From positions 1 to 64,000 of the forward strand of contig JADJOV010000001.1 in the NCBI GenBank assembly GCA_016713585.1: a stretch of 64,000 nucleotides of DNA, given 5' to 3'. Made by a program: the position numbers and the translations under genes. Shown here piece after piece: positions 9,039-19,700 of the stretch (its first letter is position 1; every line of letters starts with the position of its first letter). Below the pieces are notes generated by a model. It worked only from the letters and a program-made list of their open reading frames with translations. It had not been told where the DNA came from and did no database searches. This stretch comes from Bdellovibrionales bacterium. GTDB lineage: Bacteria > Bdellovibrionota > Bdellovibrionia > Bdellovibrionales > Bdellovibrionaceae.

Positions 9039-9838
9039 TTAGCTGTGTTTCAGAACAGAAAAAAGCTGCGCCTGAAGAAAGAAAACATCGGTGCATTCGC
9101 CTTCAGTTAAAATATCCCTGACCTCGCGAAGCGCCTCAGCTAAACGTTGTTTCGCGAGTGGAATTTGGCTGGGATTTACAGCACAGCTGATTGAGGTGAT
9201 GAGTCTTCTTTCAAAGTCTTCTTGGGCGGTTCGCAATAGTTCAGTCTGAGCTAGCTGGAGCGTCTTTTTGTAAAAATTCGCGTGCTTGGATTCGGGCCTC
9301 TCGTCGGGATTTTGAGGGTTTCTTTCGATTTATGGAATCTTTGACCACTTGTTTCTTTAATCAGTTCAAAATTTTTTAACAGGATTAATGATGCCTCCAA
9401 CTCCGTCGGTGTAAAATCAAGACGAGCTAGAATTTCCGCAAGATTAAGACCACTCTCAGGATAACAAGAAAGAAGTTCAAGTAAAGCCAAGTTCCTCCAC
9501 TCTTCCAAAATCACAAGATGGTTTTCTGGCAAAAGTTCAGTGACTTTATTTGATTGAGGCTTTTTGTCGCCCAACTTCTCGACATCGATTTTAGCTTTTT
9601 CCAACATAATCAAATGTCGAAGTTGATCTCGATCTTCGGAGTTTATTTTTAAATTATCGCAAAGGTCGTCAAGCCTGGCCAATGGCAATAAACTCTTGCC
9701 ATTTAAAATATTGACCAAAAAGGAATGAGAAACTCCAGCCTTGCGACTGAGGGATCTAATTGAAAAACGTGAATTTGCTTTCTGGAGTTTTTCAAAGTGG
9801 GCCTTAAATATGGAGCAAGACTTCTTACCTGGCTTCAT
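9039..9838 (-). CDS. TIGR02147/DUF4423-family regulator (frameshifted)
   Basis: The N-terminus is a helix-turn-helix of the XRE kind: FSIRSLSRKAGVSHSFLVNI, LNGKSLLPLARLDDLC. Then comes the family's core, NHLVILEEWRNLALLELLSC and LNLAEILARLDFTPTELEAS. Two frame changes near 9245-9300 precede the C-terminal helix LLRTAQEDFERRLITSISCA and the closing FFLQAQLFSVLK, which matches the end of the intact relative at 28089. The start at 9838 overlaps the stop of the upstream secreted-protein gene by 14 bases, so the two are coupled. Members are presumed DNA-binding regulators; this one may control its own pair. Confidence 0.75.
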
Positions 9839-10814
9839 TGAATTTTTCACCGCAATGATTTAAATGGGCTAGAACATTTTTGTGTAAATGAGGCAGAGTG
9901 GTCCGAGAACCCAAACGTGACATCCAGGAAATTAAATAGATGCACTTTGGATCCTGAAACTCAATTCTGACTGCCCTAAGAAAGTCTTCGCTTGATAGCG
10001 GATATATTCTGACCGGAGGCTGGTCAGAACTAGCGGAACTGAAACGCGCCACTATCTGATTCTCGAGCCTCAGGTTCTGTAAAATATTGATGATTGTTGA
10101 AACTGTTGCCTGGTCGTTAACAAGGGTCTGAATGACCATGGATTTAACAAAGGCCATCAAGGCGTCGCCACCTCCGCCTGACTCTGTCGATCCTCCGCCA
10201 GCAAGAATATCATACTCCCTGCCGGGTTCAATCATTCGGATAGGGCCGACGGGACTGGATGCCCGCTCCTCAAATTTCAAAAGATAACTCTGAAGATCTA
10301 AAGGAACCACCCCAGAGTGTCTGGACAGAGCCATTAAAAGGGCTGATATCTGATAATCATCATCAACATTCCCCAACGCGCCCAGAGCTTCGTGAAGTAA
10401 AATTCCCTCCGCGACCTCTCTCCCATAGGAAGTCATGGTTTCAAAAGCCCCCATAGTCAAATATACCGACTTGGATTCAACTAAATACTTAAACCCAGAG
10501 AATCGTCCTTGTGGGGGCGACGTAGCCTTTAGCAACTATATAAAATTTGACTTGATTCAAATCCTCAACAGTCTAGTCAGTGAATTCCTGGCCGGTTCAA
10601 TGAGGCGTGTCCCGCTCTTTAGAAGCCGACGAATTGGCTCACTTGAAAAGTCCTGAAGGACCCGCAGAATTTTATCTTTCGCCTCGAGATAAACTAGCTT
10701 GTTTTCAATTTTGCATCCTGCCCGACTGCATGCATAAGTAATATTGTCTGCAGAGGCGGAGGTCATATAAATGAGAATACATACTAACATGGGTCCGATA
10801 GTTCTTAATTTCAT
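9825..10814 (-). CDS. Secreted protein with HEALG motif, partner of a TIGR02147 regulator (disrupted)
   Basis: Signal peptide MKLRTIGPMLVCILIYMTSA, cut near SADN. After IEPARNSLTRLL the frame meets stops at 10557 and about 10542; a neighbouring frame bridges the gap with TVEDLNQVKFYIVAKGYV. The frame then resumes with FSGFKYLVESKSVYLTMGAF, EGILLHEALGALG and DDDYQISALL, then a Gly-rich spacer (GGGSTESGGGGDA) and a helical C-terminus. The HE-x-x-G-x-x-G plus Y-x-(I/V)-S pattern recurs in the protein at 28910, which also sits beside a TIGR02147 gene. Function is unknown; HExxG is not a complete zinc-protease HExxH. Confidence 0.6.
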
Positions 10815-10886
10815 ACTGGCTTCCCTGCAACATAAGGGCCAGGCAGCCTAATCAGGGTCACCGAATGGATTTTTGCATCGAAATAC

Positions 10887-10913
10887 TGATTGAAAGCTTA
10901 ACTCTGTCAATCA
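10887..10913. promoter_or_regulatory. Possible operator upstream of the HEALG gene
   Basis: An inverted repeat TGATTGA-N13-TCAATCA lies about 75 bases upstream of the ATG at 10814. It could be a binding site for the downstream TIGR02147 protein. It does not resemble the operator candidate at 28026. Confidence 0.3.
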
Positions 10914-10964
10914 AGACTACATATCATGACAATTTCTGACCAAGACTCAACCCTCTCCAGCTAT

Positions 10965-12286
10965 TCACGGGGTCACACGGTAAAACAGATCATCAGTGTT
11001 AATATGTTGATGATTGAGGAAGCCGCATCTCTGTAGGATCTTTCGTAAAAATGATCGTTTATTCGAGTATCCATAAGCCATTTTCTTGAGTGTTTTTATC
11101 TTGTTATTTAAGCCCTCGGCGACGGCGGTGGTCAGACCCGACAGGATGTAGGCTTCGATCTGCTTTCGGTACCTGCGGATGGTCTTTGCGAGTTTTAAAA
11201 ATGCTTCCAGCTTTGATTCTCGGACAACTAGATACCAAGCCGCCAGGGCCTTTCTAAAGCTCAACACAGTGGCTTTATCCAAGGCCCGGTGGAAGTACTC
11301 TACCAGCAACATTCCGGTATGGATTTCTTTGTTAGCATCTCTGAGTTTATCGAGCATTTTCTTTTCGGTGAAACTTAGCCTTTGCTCCCGAGACATCAAG
11401 ATAAATCGACGGTGCGGTTCTAGCATAGCCTCGACAAATTCGTTGTTTGTTTGCTTTGCTTTTTTGAACTCAGTCCTGCGAACTTTATCAAAGGCTTCAT
11501 TCACCTTTTGGGCAAGGTGGAATCGATCAACGCAGATGTCAGCATTTGGGCATTCAGTGCGGATTACAGTCATAAATGGCTCGTGCATATCAACTGCAAA
11601 TTTCTGAACCGACAGAAGCTGCTCCGGCGATAGTTTAAGCAGGCATTCTTCCAGCGAGACACTGTCGCGACCTAAAGCATTGGCAATGACTTTGCCATAT
11701 TTTGGACTCACTAAGTTGGTCACGAACTCAGGCACATATCGCTTCGCAAAGGTCCCTTTCGATTCTTGTTTTCAATCGTGCGGAAGTGGACCTCGTCGGC
11801 CGCTAAGAAGCTCACATCCATGTTTGCAGGCAATACCAAACGCTTTGCCATCAGCTCCATTCTCCACTGATCCACACGCCACATTGTCATTGAGTCTGTC
11901 ACTAAAATTCTAGACACGGCTTCGCAGGTAATCTCTTCCATCAGGCGACCGGCGACTTCAGTAAAGCCACAGGTCATTGATTTAAACTCTGGATGGATCC
12001 AGCAGGCCCCAGCAACCCCGCTTCTATTGCAGGTGTCACAATTACCCCGCATTTGATAAAATAGAATCTTAACATCAGTATAGACCCCCATTGGGGGCGC
12101 TTTGATTTCCTTTTTCTGCCACTCCTTGATCGAATCAAACTGCAAACCACAGCGGGTGCAGAAACATTCCGATCTCTTTTGCCGCGCAATAACCCTGACT
12201 TTACGGCCTTTCTTATGAAAATTAATAGCTTCGATTTCTACGTCTTGAATACCCAAAAAATCGATGATAGCCTCTTGAAAGTCCAT
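10965..12286 (-). pseudogene. ISL3-family transposase with one frameshift
   Basis: N-terminal half 12286-11720: zinc-finger cysteines in CFCTRCGLQF and CDTCNRSG, helix-turn-helix, and the first catalytic Asp in FLAADEVHFRTI. C-terminal half 11735-10965: second Asp in ADICVDRFHLAQKVNEAFD and the catalytic Glu in AVAEGLNNKIKTLKKMAYGY, both classic ISL3 (DDE_Tnp_ISL3) patterns. The join at about 11745 needs one base in the AAGGGACC context, where the frame would read KGTFAKRYVPEF. The catalytic residues are all present, so a corrected frame would give a full enzyme of about 440 residues. Inverted repeats were not delimited. It lies directly upstream of a 5'-truncated TIGR02147 gene, which it may have cut. 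Confidence 0.87.
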
Positions 12287-12375
12287 CCTTGGCTCTCCTT
12301 TGTTTGAAAATGTGTTGCAACAAAATCAAATCACAGGAGCCTTGGATGTGACAATCCTAAGAATTACAAAAATAA

Positions 12376-12987
12376 GTTATACAGTTTGATTTAAACCTCT
12401 GGAATCAAAGCAAAATATCAATTGCCTTCAGCCGCCCCGTAAAAAATTGGGGAACCGGGGAGTTAACCTCGCAGAGAGAAGAATTTCTTAACATTAGAGA
12501 ACGTGTAGGAGATGCGCGAACGCTCACAGAAAGGGAACAGTCCGTCTACTACAGTAGCTGGCATTATTTGGCCGTTCACGTTGTTTCAAGTCTAAAAGGC
12601 CACAACGATGCAAAATCTATTTCGGCATCATTCAATATTCCAGAATCCATCATTAGCAACATACTACTTTTCCTTTTGCAAACTGGAATCGTAAAGGAAG
12701 TGAAGGGTTCCTTAGAACCAGGCCTAACAGACGTCCATCTGAATCGAGAATCACCCCTAATACGTCAACATCATACAAATTGGAGAGTGGCGGCAATTCA
12801 ATCGCTGATGAATGACTCGAAATCTAATATTCATTATTCAACTGTATCAACACTCTCAAAAGAAGATGCTGAAAATCTTCGAAGTGAAATGGTCGCCCTC
12901 ATTGAACGATACATCAAAGTTATCAAGCCTTCCAAAGAAGAGGTGATGTATGGATTTAACTTGGATTTTTACAACTTGATTCAATAG
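12376..12987 (+). pseudogene. 5'-truncated TIGR02147/DUF4423 regulator
   Basis: The frame is open from 12376 and contains the DUF4423 core: LTEREQSVYYSSWHYLAVHV, KSISASFNIPESIISNILLF, then DVHLNRESPLIRQHHTNWR, IHYSTVSTLSKEDAENLRSE and the closing VMYGFNLDFYNLI. The whole N-terminal helix-turn-helix is missing. Upstream lies the ISL3 transposon, so insertion or an associated deletion is the likely cause. It is more like the YSSWHY-type members of the family than the two others in this window, so it is not a recent copy of them. Confidence 0.7.
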
Positions 12988-13134
12988 GAATCATTTTGAG
13001 AATGCGAACCCATGATCTTACCTTCGAAAAATGGACTTACTCGACTTGGACCGAACTCAAAATTTGCCCATTAAACGTCGAACCATGTTCTCAATGCTTC
13101 GGATTTGCGGGGCCTTTTTCGGTGACCGGCCTAA

Positions 13135-13229
13135 AAATCCCCCGGTAAAACGGGGTTGTTGCGTTTACCGGGGGATTTGTGTATTATATGAATTCCCCGC
13201 TAAAGCTGGATTGTTGTATTTCCCGGGGA
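13135..13229. promoter_or_regulatory. Two tandem GGTAAA/TTTACC hairpin units upstream of an ATPase gene
   Basis: Unit 1 has 15-bp perfect arms: AAATCCCCCGGTAAA (13135-13149) and TTTACCGGGGGATTT (13164-13178), with a 14-base loop containing GGTTGTTG. Unit 2 is a looser copy: TCCCCGCTAAA (13194-13204) and TTTCCCGGGGA (13219-13229), with GGATTGTTG in the loop. The shared loop core (GG(A)TTGTTG) and arm pattern show that the units are duplicates. They end 18 bases before the GTG start of the ATPase. They may be operators, an RNA switch, or binding sites of the ATPase's partner. Confidence 0.7.
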
Positions 13230-13247
13230 GCTAAATAGGGAGCTAAA

Positions 13248-14656
13248 GTGTTTATTGGACGGCGACGGGAACTTGCCCAATTGGAGAAACTGAAGAGGAA
13301 GGGAACAGCGAGTCTTGTTTGTCTGATGGGCAGGCGGCGAATTGGGAAAAGCACCCTCGTTTCCGAGTTTGGGAAAACATTTTCTCATTTTGTGTGTATC
13401 CAAGGATTGGGTCCAGATGAACGAGTGACCCTGCGGGATCAGCTGGATCATTTTTCAGAAAAATTGAGTGAACATTTTGACACGAAGACCAAGCATTTCG
13501 AAAGCTGGACTGATGCATTAACTGATTTGGCAAACAAGACGTCCAAAGGTAGATATTTGATTCTATTGGACGAAATTTCGTGGATGGCGAAGGGTGATCC
13601 CCTCTTCCCACTTCGAGTCAAAGATATTTGGGATACAAAATTGAAGAAAAATAATGACCTGATGTTGGTCTTATGCGGGTCGGTCTCTGCCTGGATTGAA
13701 GAAAATATACTAAAAAATGCAAGTTTTGAAGGTCGAATTTCTCTTGAAATCGCCCTTGAAGAGCTGAAACTTCCCGAGATCCAGGAGTTTCTGAGTCAGA
13801 GAAAGTTTCAGATGGGAAGTTTCGAGATCCTCCAAATCCTGGCTGTCACAGGAGGGGTTCCCAAGTATCTCGAAGAGGTTCTCAGCGGCCAGTCAGCAGA
13901 ACAGAATTTAATTCGTCTTTGCTATGAAAAGCAGGGGCTTTTATTTAATGATTTTGATAAAATTTTTGTCGACATTTTTGGACGAAAATCAAAGACTCTA
14001 GAAAAAATAGTGCGGCATTGCCTTGAGGGGAACTCAAGATGGACCAAAATAGTGATTTGACTGAGGCCATTCACATTCTTGAATTGTCGGGATTTCTCAG
14101 TCGAGACTATTATTTTCATCCAGCGGGGAAGCCCTCTAAGTTGAGTCAGCTTAGAATTAAGGATAATTATCTTCGCTTTTATCTCAAATTTGTTGAACCA
14201 AGGAAAAAGCACATTCTGAATGGGGGAAAAGTCATTCAGTCTCTGGGTGATCTTAAAGGTTGGCCAGCCATTATGGGCTTGCAGTTTGAAAATATTATTC
14301 TTCAAAATAGAGATTTAATATTAAGAAATCTCGGCATAGTCGATGGGCAAGTTGTTTCGGCCGCCCCCTATGTGCAACGAAAAAAAAGCACGAACAGTGG
14401 GGCCTGCCAGGTTGACCTTCTTATTCACACAGACCTGGATGTATTTTATTTATGCGAATTTAAGTGCAGAAAAGAAATTGACAGTGGTGTGATTGAAGAA
14501 GTCAAAAAAAAATCCGCGGTCTTACAGCTGCCCAGGCGCTCCTCGTTAAAAACTGTGCTCATTTTTGAAGGAGAGATGTCGAATAAATCCTTCGACCTTG
14601 CCACGGAGTACTTTTATAAAATGATTCCCTTCGAAAGTTTGCTCACTCAGAATTGA
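13248..14656 (+). CDS. AAA ATPase of the ATPase_2/DUF234 kind (frameshifted)
   Basis: Start GTG at 13248 with GGGAG six bases upstream. The N-terminus FIGRRRELAQLEKLKRKG and Walker A CLMGRRRIGKSTLVSEFG are typical, with Walker B YLILLDEISWMAKGD and sensor LVLCGSVSAWIEENIL. After RWTKIVI (14060) the frame shifts to a second piece from about 14040, with a winged-helix region (AIHILELSGFLSRDYYF), FRFYLKFVEP-like LRFYLKFVEPRKKHI, and a nuclease-like end (CQVDLLIHTDLDVFYLCEFK). Family members are signal-transduction or STAND-like ATPases of unknown biological role, often found in variable genome regions. Confidence 0.8.
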
Positions 14657-14904
14657 GAGAACCTAGGAGGAACGCAATAAATCAGGAATTGATTTTTTCA
14701 GCAGTCGACGAATCGGCCACAGACTTGCACGAAGGGTTGCGATCATCGGCAGGATCAGGCCCTGCCCAATATGGGAAGCCTGAATTTCTAATAAAATAAG
14801 GTAGTGCCTTGTGATGCCAGGCCCTGGGGGCATTGGGAGGTTCTGTTGCATTAATTGATATGGATGCAGAACAAGCAAATTTGGGACTCGGAATTCAGAT
14901 TTTC

Positions 14905-15102
14905 CTATGCGGCCAATGAATAGAATTGATCGGCAACACTGAGAGAAGAAGTTTTTCTTGATGTTTTGAGCTGACCCTTTTTAATCATACTCACAAGTTC
15001 GATCCCAGCAAGGACAACTCTTGCTGACCAGAAGGATTTAAAGCCAAGCATGGGCCTGGTTCGACGTTTAATATTTCGGTGATCTTGCTCGAGGATGTTG
15101 TT
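14905..15102 (-). pseudogene. IS6-family transposase, C-terminal fragment
   Basis: The minus strand reads NNILEQDHRNIKRRTRPMLG, FKSFWSARVVLAGIELVSMI, then KKGQ, the conserved C-terminal region of IS6/IS240 transposases with the catalytic Glu in LEQDHR. The upstream two thirds of the gene are missing or scrambled (15103-15304). Between the ATPase stop at 14656 and this fragment about 250 bases hold no gene that I can assign. Confidence 0.75.
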
Positions 15103-15304
15103 CCTTCAATGGCGCTGATGATTCGGACTTTTCCACGGCATTTTGGGCCTCCCCATCCACATCAGCCCGACATTCTGTTTATATGGGTGAATCTGAGGAT
15201 CGGTAGGTTCAGTTGTCTTATCATAGGTATTAATTTTGATTGAGCCTCGGTGGTAGGCATCTAGTAAGAACTTTCTTGTCACAGGAATAAAATAGGGCAT
15301 TTGG

Positions 15305-15520
15305 TTAAAATACATAAACTGAGTGGAATTCCTTAGTCACGAAAGCAGGCAACGGATGGCCCATCTCAAGCTGGAAGCACGCCAGAAAGGTCTCAAGGTT
15401 TTCCTGGATGAGTTTGTAAAGGACTGACTCCTCAGGTCGATGCCTTTTGTATTGGAACTCTTTGAAGCTCTGGAAGGGTTTTGGGGCACGTTCAACCATG
15501 AAGATGGAATAAGCTTGCAA
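15305..15520 (-). pseudogene. IS91-like transposase, N-terminal fragment
   Basis: The fragment reads FQYKRHRPEESVLYKLIQEN, LETFLACFQLEMGHPLPAFV, then TKEF. The RHRPE-x-(S/T)-x-L-Y-x-L-(I/V)-Q-E-(N/H)-L-E-x-F pattern opens the zinc-binding domain of IS91-type transposases. The zinc cysteines themselves are lost at the break. The 240 bases upstream (15521-15763) contain no recognised gene. Confidence 0.55.
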
Positions 15521-15763
15521 ACCTCAAACTGTGGCTAAGTCGAGGCTGAGATCTTGGGCTCAAGCTCAGCTCGGTCGGAGTCTGGACGCTGATAGTATCT
15601 CGTGCGACAGACGTCTTTGATCCGGCAGAAACATTATAAAGTGGAACTGATCAAAGCCTTGAAGGAAGCAGTCCTTTCTTGTATTCCTGAAGAGCTCCGC
15701 GAGACCCGCAGAAAGGATTTGGAGGTCTGAAGGCTTCAACAGCCTGCTAGGTATACGAAATTC

Positions 15764-18145
15764 TCAGTTCGAGGCCCCAGACGTTTGCGGGTGAATGAGT
15801 TCCAATATAGTTGTAACGAGTTGGACAGAATCAATGGGTTTTGGCAAATGAGCGGAGCATCCTACTTTTAGGCACTTCTCACTCACTTCGCTCATCGCAT
15901 GTGCTGTAAGTGCGATTATAGGTATTCCGTAACCAACATCTCTCAGCTTGAGAGTAGCTGTGTAGCCATCCATCTCTGGCATTTGAAGGTCCATTAAGAC
16001 GATATCAAAGCTATTGGCTAGTGCTTTCCGATAACCAAGAACTCCGTTTTCTGCTGAATCAACAATCGCGCCGTGCTTGGTCAGGTAATGCCAGATCAAA
16101 TGTCGGTTATCCGGAGAATCATCGACGACAAGCACCTTTAAGCCCCTGAGTGCATCAGGTTCTGGCCTGGGATGTGCAGGACGTTCCCGCTTGCTGTCCA
16201 AAACCTTTATGCGAAGTTCGGATCGGTCTTCAATCGTGACGACAAAAGTGCTCCCCTTGCCCACTTCAGAATGAGAGAGCACAATATCGCCACCCAGTTC
16301 CTGAGCAAGCTTTTTAGAGAGAGCAAGTCCAAGCCCCGTGCCGCCAAACTTTCTTGTCATCGAGCCATCTGCTTGGACAAACATTTCAAAAACCTTCGCG
16401 CAATGTTGAGCAGGGATTCCAATGCCCGTATCTGAAATTTCAAAGCAGACAGCAGTCCTGCCAGTGGCAGTTTTGCGCCCAAATGAACGTACCTTGACTG
16501 AGCCAAAAGAAGTAAACTTCACCGAGTTACCGATGAGATTTAACAAAATTTGGCGAACTCTCAATGGGTCAGAGACGATTGTTGTCGGAGATGAATCATC
16601 GCAGACGAACTCGAAAGCCAGTTTTTTTTCGACGGCCTTCACTCGCAGCAATGAGACAACATCTTCAGCAATACTTCTTGGTTTCATCTCGCTCATTTCA
16701 AGAGTCAAATGTCCTGCCTCGACCTTTGAAAGATCAAGAATATCGTTGATAATGAGGGACAAGGTTTGGCCATTGCGCGAAAGGATTTCGGTATAGCTTG
16801 CCCGTTCACTAACGGATAGGCCAGGGTCGCGCAGTAAGTCTGCGAATCCGAGCATTGCTCCTAACGGAGTGCGAATTTCGTGAGACATATTCGCAAGGAA
16901 TGCCGACTTTAGGCTGCTTGCGGTTTCGGCGTGTTCCTTAGCAAATTCGAGTTCTCGACTTTTTTCTTCCATACGAGCCCGAGCATTGCACTGCTCGGTA
17001 ACGTCCTGAACAAAGACCAAAACTCCTTTGATTCTGCCTTCGCCGTCTTTGAATGCTGTATAACTCACATCAATGCGAAGCTCCCTGGCTTTGCCATCAA
17101 GATCCCGAAGAGTCAGGGGAAGCTCTCGACCGATATAAGGTTCGCCGGTTTGATATACCTTATCAAGAATTGGAAGATAGTACCCAACCTCTTCACTGGT
17201 AAAGCATTCTCGCAGAGTTTTTCCCATAACTTCTCTAGAGACATACTTTTCATACATGGGATTGGCGAGTGCGAATCTATGTTCAGGACCGGTTATAATG
17301 ACCATTGGTGTGTGTGCTTTCATAAAATAGGCATGCAATTCGTCTTGTCCTCGTTCGTCGCCTGCCTTTGCTTCTCTCGCTGCCGCTTCAGCGGCCTATC
17401 TGTCGCTTACATCGCGGAAGACGAGGACGACTCCGGCAGTTCCATCATTTGCCGACATCACGATTGGAGCGGCGCTCTCTTCTATTTGTCGTTCGACTCC
17501 ATTTTTGGAGATAAGAAGCGTATTGTTTACCAATCCAGCAACAGCTACGTTAGCTAAAACTTGTTCTGCAGGGTTCTCGGCAGATTTTCGAGTTTTTTGG
17601 TCAATGATATTAAATACTGTTCCCATCAACTGGCCGCGAGCATCTTCGAGTTGCCAACCAGTGAGGCGTTCGGCGACAGGGTTAAGAAAAACGACTTGCT
17701 TATTGCGATCGACCACAATCACCGCATCGCCGATACTGCGCAATATCGTTTCAAGTTCATTCTGCGCAAGTGTAGCAGCTCTTTGTTTTCGATCTAATGC
17801 TGATACTATCCATGCCGCAAATAAAGTCGCGGATCCAACAAAGCCAAGCGCTAAAACCTCGCTTAATGTGCGCGATCTATAAGACAAAGACGACGGAAAA
17901 TAAAAAAGATCTGCACTTAAGATGCAAAGTGAGATCGTCAACAATGCTGGCTTAAAGCCAAAGTGCCAAGACACGAGAAGCGCTGCCGGATAAAATAGGA
18001 AAAAATACGGACTGGGGAGAAACCGGTTCAAATAAGCCTGAAGCGTAACTGCCAAAGCCGCGGCGAGAACTGCTGCAACAAAAATTGTGATCTTAGACGG
18101 ATTTTTGGCTCGTGAAGAGGAAAGAAGTTTTAACTGACTTAACAT
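15764..18145 (-). CDS. Hybrid sensor histidine kinase with one in-frame stop
   Basis: Three to four membrane helices lie at residues 18-115 (DUF4118-like), followed by a PAS domain (LRSIGDAVIVVDRNKQVVFL). Codon 250 is TAG (17396-17398). The same frame then continues through AAEAAAREAKAGDERGQDEL into a second PAS domain, HisKA with the phospho-His in NMSHEIRTPLGAMLG, an ATPase domain (N box LNLIGNSVKFT, G boxes DTGIGIP and GGTGLGLALS), and a C-terminal receiver with Asp in DIVLMDLQMPEMDGY. The TAG probably replaces AAG or CAG, so this is a substitution rather than an indel. It is either a true nonsense mutation that separates sensor from kinase or a base error. The output pathway is unknown. 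Confidence 0.85.
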
Positions 18146-18208
18146 AGGTGGTGCACATTCCCGTGCACCTGATTCTGCTGTTTGAGTTTCTTTACAAGCT
18201 CTTTTGTT

Positions 18209-18868
18209 TTAGTGACTAAAAGGGAATCCAAAAGGAGCAATTTTACTTCTTGAGCATCCATTAAGTAAATTGTGGACGTTGCCGCCCATTGATGTCAATG
18301 ACTTCATCGTCGGTTGGTGGTTTGATGGATTCACATAGGAGCTTCCGCCAAGGCAGCTCACAAAAACCTGTGCTGGGTTAACTTCCCCAGTCTCACTGTC
18401 GACGATGCCAATCGTTGAGCCCGCGTAGTCGACAAATTTTTTTTCTCCGACTTTGTGCTCATGCCTCATTGTCAACGAAAGCTTCTTCGACCATTGCTTG
18501 TACAAATCACAGAACTGCGAGTATTGATAACCCTCTGGATGCTGCTCTTTGTACTCTGTCCAAAACAAAAGCATCGTCACGTGCTTGTGACGACAAAGTT
18601 CCTCTCGGACCTGTTTCCAGTCAGGAAGTGGCTTGGTGCTGCTTGACAGAACTGCCGCCAAGCCAGGTTTTGCCTTGAACCCAAGCCTTTTGTAGATTTC
18701 ATCAGATGATAATTTTTCAAATTCTTCGACGGAAATAAGGTTGCCGAGTCGCACTCGCTCCTCATATTCCTGAACTGTGGTCCGGCCAAATCCGGATGCC
18801 TTTGCGGTCTGTCTTTGACCTAGATCCAATCCAAATCTTAGTCGTAATAATTCCTTGATGTCTTTCAT
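18209..18868 (-). pseudogene. istA: IS21-family transposase IstA, C-terminally truncated
   Basis: The start at 18868 (MKDIKELLRLRFGLDLGQRQ) leads into the IstA helix-turn-helix (TAKASGFGRTTVQEYEERV), then KQVREELCRHKHVTMLLFWT, EYKEQHPEGYQYSQFCDLY, and the first catalytic Asp in KKFVDYAGSTIGIVDSETGE. After QVFVSCLGGSSY, shortly past the start of the DDE core, the sequence departs from the family and stops. The remaining core and the IstB helper are absent. Confidence 0.85.
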
Positions 18869-18925
18869 CGCTAACCTCTCGTGTGCCATTTTCTGATGCC
18901 CTCCATTTGGGCAACAGCGTGGCAA

Positions 18926-19091
18926 ATTCTAGCTTAGCGTCACTAAAATCAAATCAGTTGCTTGTTCCGTGGGCATGGTGGCAACCAATTCCGATGACGG
19001 CCGGTAGGTGACCGTCATGCCGCCGGAATACGTGGCCGGATTGCTCCGGAAGACGCAATAGGTCCGCAGCCATGCCGAAGTCTAGCTTGCC
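18926..19091. repeat. Probable IS21 end region with inverted repeats
   Basis: Just upstream of the istA remnant, ATGACGG and CCGTCAT form a 7-bp inverted repeat around 18996-19020, and CCGGAAT/CCGGATT motifs recur. IS21 ends usually carry several transposase-binding repeats, so this could be the left terminus. The evidence is the position and repeat pattern only. Confidence 0.35.
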
Positions 19092-19670
19092 TCAATGAAA
19101 TTTCTCGCCCCTTTTTAGCATTTCAATGATGGTGGTCATTCTTCGTTCTCTCGTTTCTTCTTTTTTGGCCGTTTGTAGTTGCCAAGCGATCGCAAATAAG
19201 TTCGCCTTGTTTAGTGTCATAAAAAAGGCATGAGCTTTTTTGAATTTCTTTATTTCCTTAAGAAAATCATCTGATATTTTCATATCCTTTGAAGAATCAT
19301 AGGCCTTCTCCCATCGACCATCGCTCTTTGCAAGTTTGACTTGCTCCAGGCCAAAGGGATGGATTCGTTTCTCTTTAATTAATTTTGCAATGATATTAGT
19401 ATTTCGTTTGGACCAAAGGCTTCTCGGTCTTCTCGGAGTAAATCTTTGAATCCAGGATTTTTCATCAAAGGTTTTCTTTTGTCCATCAATCCAACCAAAG
19501 CAAAGAGCTTCTTCCAAAGCATCTTGGTATGAAACTGTTTTTTCGCCCGAATTTTTTTTAAAGATCCTCAACCAGAAACCATTGTTGTCTTTATGATTCT
19601 TGATGAGCCATTTTCTAAACAGCGATGGCGATTTGAATGAGAATATTTCTTCTGAGATTTTATTTTTCAT
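19092..19670 (-). CDS. YdeI/OmpD-associated (bacteriocin-protection) family protein
   Basis: The protein opens with FSFKSPSLFRKWLIKNHKDN and NGFWLRIFKKNSGEKTVSYQ, followed by the hallmark ALEEALCFGWIDGQKKTFDE, then RFTPRRPRSLWSKRNTNI and the C-terminal helical part (RWEKAYDSSKDMKISDDF). This is the YdeI/OmdA family; some members have been linked to bacteriocin tolerance, but the biochemical activity is unknown. The start at 19670 is preferred because the conserved part begins there; an upstream ATG adds ten residues. It follows the VOC gene (stop at 19701) by about 30 bases and probably shares its transcript. Confidence 0.85.
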   Translation of the reverse strand: MKNKISEEIFSFKSPSLFRKWLIKNHKDNNGFWLRIFKKNSGEKTVSYQDALEEALCFGWIDGQKKTFDEKSWIQRFTPRRPRSLWSKRNTNIIAKLIKEKRIHPFGLEQVKLAKSDGRWEKAYDSSKDMKISDDFLKEIKKFKKAHAFFMTLNKANLFAIAWQLQTAKKEETRERRMTTIIEMLKRGEKFH

Positions 19671-19700
19671 AAGCAACATTTTTTGCGAGAATTGGCGCAC

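Noticed and set aside
9825..10535. HEALG and HHEYAG motifs as zinc metalloprotease sites
   Set aside because: The second His of HExxH is missing in both proteins, and no third ligand is apparent. Kept only as a shared family motif.
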